Shown: piece after piece, positions 1 to 5,506 of the stretch | Layout: each line of letters starts with the position of its first letter | Position numbering within the stretch: the stretch's first letter is position 1 | From: CAZPEV01 sp964585635 | GTDB lineage: Bacteria > Zixibacteria > MSB-5A5 > GN15 > JAAZOE01 | Direction: 5' to 3' | Length of the DNA stretch: 8,418 nucleotides | NCBI GenBank assembly: GCA_964585635.1 | Contig: CAZPEV010000147.1 | Location: 1 to 8,418, forward strand | Position numbers and translations under genes: made by a program | Notes under the pieces: model-generated | The model's database searches: none | Told to the model about the DNA's origin: nothing | Seen by the model: the letters and a program-made list of their open reading frames with translations, nothing else

Positions 1-322
1 CGGCCATAACCGCCCGGAAATCGGCGCCTTCGACATACTCCATGACGAAGTAACAGCGTCCCCCTTGAACGCCGCGGTCGATGATATGAACGATATGGGG
101 ATGATTGAGGCGGGCAATGACCAGCGCCTCGCGCTCAAACCGCCGCACGACGTCGGAATCATGGCTATACTTGGCCGTCAGAACCTTGATGGCCACGTCC
201 CGCTGCAGTGACGGTTGATGTGCCTTATATACCTCTGCCAGACCGCCTTGCCCGATTCTGGATATGATCCGATACCCGCCGATTGATGGTGCGCTTGGCT
301 CTTTGATATCGACCTTCGGCAT
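1..322 (-). CDS. Hanks-type serine/threonine protein kinase, N-terminal fragment (cut by window edge)
   Basis: The first 107 codons of a eukaryotic-like Ser/Thr protein kinase are visible; the rest lies beyond position 1. The N-lobe is complete in order: a glycine-rich ATP loop (GQGGLAEVY, residues 24-32), the VAIK motif with the phosphate-anchoring lysine K46, the helix-C segment FEREA with probable salt-bridge glutamate E65, the LNHPHIVHI strand (72-80), and the hinge MEYVEG (94-99). The catalytic HRD and DFG motifs would lie outside the window. Only about 16 residues precede the kinase fold, so the kinase domain is N-terminal. In many bacteria such proteins continue into a membrane helix and sensor repeats, but that cannot be seen here. 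The ATG at 322 is preceded by GAGGAAG, a good ribosome site. It lies only 20 bp after the T-tract of the terminator that ends the upstream gene. The substrate is unknown. Kinase identity is very secure. Confidence 0.95.
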   Translation of the reverse strand, partial: MPKVDIKEPSAPSIGGYRIISRIGQGGLAEVYKAHQPSLQRDVAIKVLTAKYSHDSDVVRRFEREALVIARLNHPHIVHIIDRGVQGGRCYFVMEYVEGADFRAVMA

Positions 323-342
323 CCTGCTTCCTCGGACAGAGC

Positions 343-382
343 AAAAAAAAGAGAGGCCGGGGCGAGGCCCCGTACTCTCTTT
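343..382 (-). terminator. Rho-independent terminator of the secreted protein gene
   Basis: Read on the minus strand, AAAGAGAG (382-375) pairs with CTCTCTTT, and an inner CGGGGC/GCCCCG stem closes a three-base CTC loop. An asymmetric internal loop (TA opposite GGC) separates the two helices. The hairpin runs into eight consecutive T (350-343). It starts 27 bp after the stop codon of the secreted protein gene (409) and is a textbook intrinsic terminator. The kinase start codon follows 20 bp after the T-tract, so kinase mRNA must arise by read-through or from a promoter overlapping this element. Confidence 0.88.
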
Positions 383-408
383 ATATTCGGTCGCCGGAGG
401 GCGGAGAT

Positions 409-1248
409 TTATCTGATTAACGCCATTTTACGAGTCAGGACCTGATTCTTATAGGTCAGCCGATAGAAATAGATTCCGGACGCACTGTTGTCGGCGTCCC
501 ACGCCATCTCATGGCGACCGGCCTCAAAGACGCCATCGGCCAGATTCGCCACTTCCTGCCCCAGGATATTGTAGACTCTCAACGTGACCGTCGACCGCTC
601 CGGCAATGAAAAGGATATCGTCGTCGAGGGATTGAATGGATTGGGGTAGTTTTGGGCCAACTCAAAGACGGTGGGAAGGTTTTGATCGTCATCGCCGGCG
701 TCCATCGGGTTCTGGACGACGATTGCGCCCGGGGAGAAAGTCGGCACGAATACCGCGCTGCCGGAATTATCGGTGAATTCGGGACGCGTCCATGGTTGCG
801 GAGCGCTGCCCGGTTCGAGACGGCAGATTGAGTCGATCGTAATTACCTGCGGCGCGGCCCCGGGGTTGATCGTACCATGAATGGTAGCCAATAGTCCGCT
901 TTGGTCGGTGATCAGCGGCTGGCCGCCGGACGGGGTGAAGGTGAATTTTAGCCATCGCCCGGGGTTGTCAATATAGACCAACGGACTCATGTTGGGCTTG
1001 ATAAGCGTTCCCGCGAAGGACACCGAATCGATCCGCAGGAGGATGCTGCTGAAACGGAGGGGAACGGTCAGGGCCATGATTGGCATATTGCTCCCGGCCA
1101 GATTGACCGGAATCGCCACCGCGCTTCCTGCCGTGGCATTGACCGAGCCGACCGATACTTGCCCCGCAAAGGCGGGTTCGCCCCAGGAGGGAGCCGATAG
1201 AGCGAAAAATATTGCACTCAAAGTGAAAATCTTTAGCCTATATGCCAT
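409..1248 (-). CDS. Secreted protein with cohesin-like domain and C-terminal sorting (T9SS type A / FlgD-like) domain
   Basis: This 279-residue exported protein has three parts. Residues 1-28 form a signal peptide (charged MAYRLK, then the hydrophobic run FTLSAIFFALSAP, with likely cleavage after AFA28). Residues about 30-178 resemble a cohesin-type beta-sandwich, with the opening pattern NATAGSAVAIPVNL, a MALTVPLRF strand and a closing GAIVV; this fold mediates protein-protein or surface contacts. After an acidic linker (AGDDDQN), residues 194-279 form a C-terminal domain with the hallmark QNYPNPFNPSTTISFSLPE and VYNILGQEV...GIYFYRL...KMALIR. That domain resembles FlgD Ig-like folds and type IX sorting signals, so the protein is probably secreted or displayed at the surface. 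I chose the ATG at 1248 over an upstream ATG at 1293 because it has GAGAGGAG eight bases ahead and begins a proper signal peptide. The gene ends in a strong terminator. Ligand and exact role are unknown; the domain architecture is well supported, the cohesin assignment less so. Confidence 0.88.
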   Translation of the reverse strand: MAYRLKIFTLSAIFFALSAPSWGEPAFAGQVSVGSVNATAGSAVAIPVNLAGSNMPIMALTVPLRFSSILLRIDSVSFAGTLIKPNMSPLVYIDNPGRWLKFTFTPSGGQPLITDQSGLLATIHGTINPGAAPQVITIDSICRLEPGSAPQPWTRPEFTDNSGSAVFVPTFSPGAIVVQNPMDAGDDDQNLPTVFELAQNYPNPFNPSTTISFSLPERSTVTLRVYNILGQEVANLADGVFEAGRHEMAWDADNSASGIYFYRLTYKNQVLTRKMALIR

Positions 1249-1275
1249 TTGGCTTACTCCTCTCATTTCCCTGCC

Positions 1276-1291
1276 GGCCTGCCGACAGGCC
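1276..1291. repeat. Short perfect hairpin palindrome in the leader of the secreted protein gene
   Basis: GGCCTG (1276-1281) and CAGGCC (1286-1291) are perfect complements around a four-base loop (CCGA on plus, TCGG on minus). A second partial copy, CTGCCGG, directly adjoins it on the plus-strand left side. The hairpin lies about 28 nt upstream of the start codon at 1248, so it would sit in that gene's mRNA leader just before the ribosome site. It could be a leader hairpin or one copy of a dispersed REP-like palindrome; the window alone cannot decide. Confidence 0.45.
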
Positions 1292-1439
1292 ATGGGACAT
1301 CAGCCGGAGGGGTCTTTTCCTTTTCTCGTTAGGGGTATAGCGCAAATGATATGCCATGAATCGGCCCTGCCGGGCGAACGTGACCGCACCGGCAAAGCCC
1401 CGATAGTGCGAGGCCGCCGGTCCGACGGCCATTTTCTGG

Positions 1440-1468
1440 TTGCCGACTGACCCCACCGGATATATATA
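1440..1468 (+). promoter_or_regulatory. Candidate sigma70-type promoter for the DUF169 gene
   Basis: TTGCCG (1440-1445) and TATATA (1463-1468) are separated by 17 bp, matching four of six -35 bases and four of six -10 bases. The predicted transcription start would be near 1475, leaving a leader of about 55 nt before the start codon at 1530. The -10 box lies inside an alternating ATATAT tract, so its exact register is uncertain, and the inverted repeat CCACCGG/CCGGTGG brackets it. Confidence 0.35.
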
Positions 1469-1483
1469 TATGTGGGCCGGTGG
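1453..1483. repeat. Inverted repeat bracketing an alternating AT tract (possible operator)
   Basis: CCACCGG (1453-1459) and CCGGTGG (1477-1483) are perfect 7-bp complements separated by 17 bp, beginning with ATATATATATAT. An alternative pairing, CCCAC (1452-1456) with GTGGG (1472-1476), closes tightly on the same AT tract. The element covers the candidate -10 box of the plus-strand promoter, the position expected of a dimeric repressor site. No regulator gene is adjacent, so operator function is speculative. Confidence 0.3.
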
Positions 1484-1529
1484 CCGAACCGTCCGGCCCT
1501 GAACGAGACAGAGTTGTTGAGGCCCGATT

Positions 1530-2291
1530 ATGGATGTCAAACTCAGAGATCGATTCCTGGCCGGGTGGACCAAGTACTTCCCCGACGTCGAATTGCCGAT
1601 CGTTTTCTTCTACACGGACGCGGCCGATCGGGGCAAGCTGCTCCGCACTCCGAACAGGCATCGCTGCCTGATCTGCGACCTGGGTCGGGTTCGCCGGGGG
1701 GCATCGGTCAGTTTCGCTCATGACACCGTTGGCTGTCTGGGCGGCAAACGGTATCTCGGGTTTTCGCAAGCGCTTCGGCCGGAATTTCCCTATTTCCTTT
1801 CCTGCGGGATTCCCGGCAAGATTAAGGGCGAACGGTATAAGAAATCCCCGGAATTGGTGACCGAGCAGATGAAACATCAGCTGCCCTTCTCGGCGCCGGC
1901 GCGGTATATCGTGTTCAAGCGATGGGATCGACTGGAGGAAGTCGATGATCCGTTGGCAGCCATATTCTTTGCGGCTCCCGATGTCCTGGCCGCCCTGTTT
2001 ACCCTGTCGAATTTTGATGAAGCCATGTCGGATGCGGTCATCACGCCATTCTGTGCCGGTTGCGCGGCCATCGTGCATTATCCTTACCATCAATTGGCGA
2101 CTGAGCATCCGCGGGCGATCCTGGGCATGTTTGATATCTCCGCCCGCCCCTGTGTTCCGGCCGACCGGCTGACCTTCGCCATCCCCTGGCCGAAATTTCT
2201 GCGGATGATCGCCGACATGGAGGCCAGTTTCCTGACCACCGCATCCTGGGGAAAGGTCAAGCGCCGCCTGCAAAAAAGCCCGACGATTTAG
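1530..2291 (+). CDS. DUF169 family protein, cysteine-rich
   Basis: A 253-residue soluble protein with no signal peptide. Two regions identify the uncharacterised DUF169 family. The first is a cysteine segment (residues 43-78, RHRCLICDLG...GASVSF...GCLGG..YLGF). The second is a C-terminal region with PDVLAALF (150-157), ITPFCAGC (171-178), YPYHQLATEHPRAILGMFDISARP (184-207) and AIPWPKFLRMIADMEASFL (217-235). Seven cysteines stand out: C46, C49, C69, C92, C175, C178 and C208. Two CxxC pairs suggest a possible metal or Fe-S site, but this is inference. DUF169 proteins have no established reaction that I can cite. The ATG at 1530 has TTGAGG eight bases upstream. A large minus-strand open frame overlaps the gene but lacks protein-like features. 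It is followed after 84 bp by a small membrane protein that probably has its own promoter. Confidence 0.85.
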   Translation: MDVKLRDRFLAGWTKYFPDVELPIVFFYTDAADRGKLLRTPNRHRCLICDLGRVRRGASVSFAHDTVGCLGGKRYLGFSQALRPEFPYFLSCGIPGKIKGERYKKSPELVTEQMKHQLPFSAPARYIVFKRWDRLEEVDDPLAAIFFAAPDVLAALFTLSNFDEAMSDAVITPFCAGCAAIVHYPYHQLATEHPRAILGMFDISARPCVPADRLTFAIPWPKFLRMIADMEASFLTTASWGKVKRRLQKSPTI

Positions 2292-2292
2292 C

Positions 2293-2321
2293 TTGGACTG
2301 CCCCGCATCGGCTCATAGATT
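2293..2321 (+). promoter_or_regulatory. Candidate sigma70-type promoter for the four-helix membrane protein
   Basis: TTGGAC (2293-2298) and TAGATT (2316-2321) are 17 bp apart; the former matches five and the latter four of six consensus bases. The expected start near 2328 leaves a leader of about 48 nt before the ATG at 2376. It begins directly after the DUF169 stop codon, suggesting separate transcription of the downstream gene. Confidence 0.4.
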
Positions 2322-2375
2322 AGCATCAATCATGATCCATACAGAAAAGGTTTGAGATATGATTCGAGGAATATC

Positions 2376-2846
2376 ATGAATCCCTGGAAAAAGTTATCGG
2401 TGTTTGCCACGCCGACCGGGGCGACGCTGGCCGCCGTCTGTTTCTTCCTGCCCTGGGTGGAAGTCTCCTGCGGCCCCATGACCGTACGCGGCTCCGGCTT
2501 CGGTATCGGCGGCATCTTCTGGGTTGTCTTTGCGCTGGCCGTCGTCATCCTGGTTTCCTTCTTCTATTTCTGGGTCCGGCGGCAGCAGCATATATCGCGC
2601 CTGATTACGTTGATCTGTTCAATATGCGCCCTGGGAATTATCATATATAAGTTTGTCGATACTTTTTCCGGCGGGAAGGTCAACGTCAAAGTCTCGGATT
2701 TCGGCTCGATTCTCAAGCCTGGCGCGGCCGGAGAGATTCTGGGCTTTATCCTGGCCCTGGCGGGGGCCTGGTTCAGCCGGCCAAAGGAGTCAACGGTTGC
2801 GGAGGAAGCCCCGGCCGCGACTCGGACATCATCAACAGTCGGATGA
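2376..2846 (+). CDS. Hypothetical four-helix inner membrane protein
   Basis: I do not recognise a named family for this 156-residue protein. Four hydrophobic segments are visible: about 12-28 (TGATLAAVCFFLPWV), 46-67 (GIFWVVFALAVVILVSFFYFWV), 74-94 (SRLITLICSICALGIIIYKF) and 117-133 (AGEILGFILALAGAWF). The first helix ends in LPWVEVSCG, a pattern I associate with small uncharacterised membrane proteins where the loop after it faces outward. The positive loop VRRQQ (67-71) would be cytoplasmic, as would the flexible Ala/Thr/Ser-rich tail (RPKESTVAEEAPAATRTSS). The loop 95-116 (GGKVNVKVSDFGSIL) would be outside. The ATG at 2376 is preferred over an in-frame TTG at 2352 because GAGGA sits six bases ahead. 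It lies upstream of mprF but is separated from it by 104 bp with hairpins and a promoter candidate, so it is probably not in that operon. Confidence 0.75.
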   Translation: MNPWKKLSVFATPTGATLAAVCFFLPWVEVSCGPMTVRGSGFGIGGIFWVVFALAVVILVSFFYFWVRRQQHISRLITLICSICALGIIIYKFVDTFSGGKVNVKVSDFGSILKPGAAGEILGFILALAGAWFSRPKESTVAEEAPAATRTSSTVG

Positions 2847-2855
2847 CCGGCTGCC

Positions 2856-2874
2856 GGCGGGCGCATTGTCCGCC
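2856..2874 (+). other. Small GC-rich hairpin after the membrane protein gene
   Basis: GGCGGGC (2856-2862) pairs with GTCCGCC (2868-2874), with one G-T wobble and a five-base loop GCATT. It starts 10 bp after the stop codon at 2846. No T-tract follows, so it is not a classical intrinsic terminator; it may protect the mRNA 3' end or mark a Rho-dependent stop. Confidence 0.35.
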
Positions 2875-2888
2875 TGCCGTGCGGTTGC

Positions 2889-2922
2889 GAGCGAGGTCTA
2901 TTCTCTCTTGACAGACCCGCTC
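2889..2922 (+). other. Hairpin overlapping the mprF promoter candidate
   Basis: GAGCG (2889-2893) pairs with CGCTC (2918-2922) and GGTCT (2895-2899) with AGACC (2913-2917), with A2894 bulged and a 13-base loop. The sequence after it is GGGGGGCTTTAGATTT, only loosely U-rich, so it could act as a weak terminator for read-through from upstream. Its 3' arm begins at the last base of the TTGACA box, so transcription start at mprF and folding of an upstream read-through RNA use the same bases. Confidence 0.4.
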
Positions 2923-2937
2923 GGGGGGCTTTAGATT
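2908..2937 (+). promoter_or_regulatory. Candidate sigma70-type promoter for the mprF operon
   Basis: A perfect TTGACA -35 box (2908-2913) is followed after 18 bp by TAGATT (2932-2937), four of six matches to TATAAT; TTAGAT at 17 bp is the alternative register. The predicted start near 2944 leaves only about seven bases before the mprF ATG at 2951. That fits the absence of any Shine-Dalgarno sequence and would make the message almost leaderless. Confidence 0.45.
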
Positions 2938-2950
2938 TCAACTTGCCATC

Positions 2951-5506
2951 ATGAATAAGCGGATCGTCGAAATAATGGGCTCGATGCTCGGCATCGCCCT
3001 ATTCTTGGTCGCCATCTGGATTTTGCATCATGAATTGCAGAATCATCACTATCGCGACATCGCCGAGCAGTTTCAATCGATACCGTTCGCGCGATTGCTC
3101 CTGGCGATCTTTTTTACCTTTCTAAGCTATTTGGCCCTTTCCGGCTATGACCTGTTGGCTTTGCGCTACATCCACCACCCACTCGCATACCCCAAGGTGG
3201 CTTTGACGTCCTTTATCACCTATGCCGTCAGCCACAATCTGGGCTTCTCGCTATTTACGGGTGGATCGATCCGGTACCGGTTGTACACCGCCTGGGGGCT
3301 GTCTACATTCGAGATCACCAGTCTGATGGGTTTCGGGGTGATAACTTTCTGGCTGGGATATCTTTCCTGCGGCGCGGCAGTGTATACGGTATTGCCGTTG
3401 GCTATCCCGACTCAGATTCGCCTGCCCTTTTCGTCGACCATGCCGCTCGGTTTCCTCTTCCTGGCACTATTAGCTGCATACCTGTACTGGATTGTCTTTA
3501 TCCGCCGGCCGATCCGCGTGAAGGGCTGGCAATTTACGATTCCCGCCCCCGAGCTGACGATCTCTCAGATGGGCATCGGTGTGTTTGATTGGATGATGGC
3601 CTCGGCCGCCCTCTTCGCTGTCCTTCCGCCGGCAGAGGGATTGACCTATGGTCACGTCTTGGGGATCTACTTGCTCTCGCAAATCGCCGGTCTGGCCAGC
3701 AATGTCCCCGGCGGGTTGGGCGTATTTGAATCGGTTTTTCTCCTGCTGGCCCGACCGGTGGCATCCCCGGCGGCAATTATCGGGTCGCTTCTGGCCTACC
3801 GGCTGATCTATTATCTTGCCCCGTTGAGTCTCGCGGCCATGGCCCTTGGAGCCTATGAACTTAGGCAGCGAAAAGAGGGACTTAAGCGCCTTACCGTGGG
3901 CATCAGCCGCTGGGCGCCGATGTTCGCTCCCCAGTTTCTGGCCATTACCACCTTTATCAGTGGCGTGATTCTACTATTTTCCGGCGCGACCCCTGCCGTG
4001 GCCGCGCGTATGATCGGATTGAGTGAGTTTATCCCCTTACCCGTGATCGAGATATCGCATTTTATTGGCAGCATTCTCGGCATTTCCCTTATTCTGTTGG
4101 CCCGGGGCCTGCAGCGTCGTATCGATGCCGCTTATCTGCTGAGTGCAATTCTCCTGGCGGCCGGAATCGTTGTCTCCCTCCTCAAAGGTTTTGACTACGA
4201 GGAAGCGATTATCCTTGGTTTCATATTGGCCTTGCTGTTGCCGACCCGGGCCTACTTCTATCGGAAATCATCGCTTCTGGGCCGATCGATGAGCCCGGCC
4301 TGGACGGTCGCGATTATCATCGTGGTCGTCGCCGCCGTTTGGCTGACCATGTTTTCCTATAAACATGTCGAGTACTCGCACGAGCTATTGTGGCAGTTCA
4401 GCCTGGAGGGCGAGGCTCCCCGATCGCTGCGCGCCCTGGCCGGGGTAGTAGCGGTCGGCCTGGCGGTCGCGCTGGCCAAGCTGATTCGTCCGGCGCCGCC
4501 TCCACCGGAACGACCGTCGGCGGCGGAAATGGATCGCCTGGCGCCGATTGTCGGGCACTGGCCCAACACGCTGGCCAATTTGGTCTTTCTGGGCGACAAG
4601 GAGGTTCTGTGGAGCACATCGGGCCGCGCCTTTATCATGTATGCTGTGGCCGGTCGAAGCTGGGTGGCGTTGGGTGATCCGGTCGGTCCCAGGGAGGAAT
4701 GGAAGGAACTGGTTTGGCAATTTCATGAACAGTGTGATCGCCACGGAGGATGGACCGTTTTCTATCAGGTCGCAAAGGACGATTTGCCCCTCTATCTCGA
4801 TTTGGGACTCGACCTTCTCAAATTGGGGGAAGAGGCCCGTGTCAGGCTGGACAACTTCTCGCTGGAAGGGCACGCCAATAAACCTCTGCGCCATTGGCAT
4901 CGTAAACCGGAAGGCGAGGGATGCCGGTTTAGCATTGTGCCGGCCCCGGAGGTGCCTCCGCTTCTACCGCGCCTGAGAACCATTTCCGATGAGTGGCTGG
5001 GACTTAAACAGACCCGGGAGAAGAAGTTCTCCCTGGGACGTTTTGACGAAGCGTATCTGTCGCGTTTTCCGATGGCTCTGGTGCGCGTCCAGGATGAAAT
5101 CGTGGCCTTTGCCAATCTCTGGGCCGGGGAAAATCGCGAGGAAATGTCGATCGATCTCATGCGGTACACTTCCCAGGCTCCATCGGGTGTCATGGATTAC
5201 CTCTTCATCGAATTAATGCTCTGGGGCAGACAGCAGGGGTATCAATGGTTTAATCTCGGCATGGCACCGCTGTCCGGGCTGGAAAAACGGGTGGCGGCCC
5301 CGCTCTGGAATCAATGGGGCGGTTTTCTTTATCAGCATGGCGAATATTTTTATAACTTTCAGGGGCTGCGCCGGTACAAGGAGAAGTTTGACCCGACCTG
5401 GGAGCCCCGCTACCTGGCGTCGCCGGGCGGGATCGCCACCTTCCGGGTACTGGCCCAGGTTGCCTCGCTCATATCAGGCGGTATGACAGGAGTGATAAGA
5501 CGATGA
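2951..5506 (+). CDS. mprF: Bifunctional aminoacyl-phosphatidylglycerol synthase/flippase MprF
   Basis: At 851 residues this matches full-length MprF (Staphylococcus aureus, about 840). The N-terminal half (about 1-510) is a polytopic flippase domain with many hydrophobic helices and the family signature NVPGGLGVFE (251-260). The C-terminal half (about 525-825) is the cytoplasmic DUF2156 double-GNAT synthase domain, which transfers an amino acid from aminoacyl-tRNA to phosphatidylglycerol. Its landmarks are GDPVGP (575-580), LGLDLLKLGEEARVRL (618-633), SDEWL..K...EKKFSLGRFD (679-699), EMSIDLMRY (731-739), MDYLFIELMLWGRQQGY.WFNLGMAPLSG (748-776) and FQGLRRYKEKFDPTWEPRYLA (803-823). Lysine, alanine or arginine specificity cannot be read from the sequence. 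The product reduces net negative membrane charge, which in known species confers resistance to cationic peptides and acid. The start at 2951 has no ribosome site; later ATGs (2975, 2984) are no better. The stop overlaps the acvB start by four bases (ATGA). Confidence 0.95.
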   Translation: MNKRIVEIMGSMLGIALFLVAIWILHHELQNHHYRDIAEQFQSIPFARLLLAIFFTFLSYLALSGYDLLALRYIHHPLAYPKVALTSFITYAVSHNLGFSLFTGGSIRYRLYTAWGLSTFEITSLMGFGVITFWLGYLSCGAAVYTVLPLAIPTQIRLPFSSTMPLGFLFLALLAAYLYWIVFIRRPIRVKGWQFTIPAPELTISQMGIGVFDWMMASAALFAVLPPAEGLTYGHVLGIYLLSQIAGLASNVPGGLGVFESVFLLLARPVASPAAIIGSLLAYRLIYYLAPLSLAAMALGAYELRQRKEGLKRLTVGISRWAPMFAPQFLAITTFISGVILLFSGATPAVAARMIGLSEFIPLPVIEISHFIGSILGISLILLARGLQRRIDAAYLLSAILLAAGIVVSLLKGFDYEEAIILGFILALLLPTRAYFYRKSSLLGRSMSPAWTVAIIIVVVAAVWLTMFSYKHVEYSHELLWQFSLEGEAPRSLRALAGVVAVGLAVALAKLIRPAPPPPERPSAAEMDRLAPIVGHWPNTLANLVFLGDKEVLWSTSGRAFIMYAVAGRSWVALGDPVGPREEWKELVWQFHEQCDRHGGWTVFYQVAKDDLPLYLDLGLDLLKLGEEARVRLDNFSLEGHANKPLRHWHRKPEGEGCRFSIVPAPEVPPLLPRLRTISDEWLGLKQTREKKFSLGRFDEAYLSRFPMALVRVQDEIVAFANLWAGENREEMSIDLMRYTSQAPSGVMDYLFIELMLWGRQQGYQWFNLGMAPLSGLEKRVAAPLWNQWGGFLYQHGEYFYNFQGLRRYKEKFDPTWEPRYLASPGGIATFRVLAQVASLISGGMTGVIRR

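Larger units (their letters stand above)
1249..1529. other. Divergent intergenic region with several inverted repeats
   Basis: These 281 bases separate a minus-strand gene (start 1248) and a plus-strand gene (start 1530) and must hold both promoters and leaders. Frames that run through it carry no recognisable protein. It contains, left to right: the GGCCTG/CAGGCC hairpin (1276-1291); the long-range complement CGGCAA (1390-1395) with TTGCCG (1440-1445) enclosing a GC-rich hairpin GGCCGCC/GACGGCC (1412-1430); and CCACCGG (1453-1459) with CCGGTGG (1477-1483) flanking an alternating AT tract. The inner hairpin pairs better as minus-strand RNA, where its one mismatch becomes a G-U wobble, so it could be a structured leader of the secreted protein gene. 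I recognise no riboswitch class with confidence. Confidence 0.5.

Noticed and set aside
1249..1293. Longer start (ATG 1293) for the secreted protein
   Set aside because: It would put a polar stretch before the signal peptide, overlap the hairpin at 1276-1291, and lacks the GAGGAG ribosome site seen for 1248.
1390..1445. c-di-GMP-I (GEMM) riboswitch
   Set aside because: Fragments such as GCAAAGCC and GGTTGCCG appear on the plus strand, but the paired core and tetraloop-receptor segments are not in the right order or spacing.
989..1450. 153-codon plus-strand open frame across the divergent region
   Set aside because: It overlaps the secreted protein gene in antisense and has no domain; its intergenic part is better explained by leaders and promoters.
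1329..2273. 314-codon open frame on the minus strand opposite the DUF169 gene
   Set aside because: Its translation is rich in Gly, Arg and Gln with no recognisable fold, and it lies opposite a convincing family member; it is an artefact of GC-rich codon bias.
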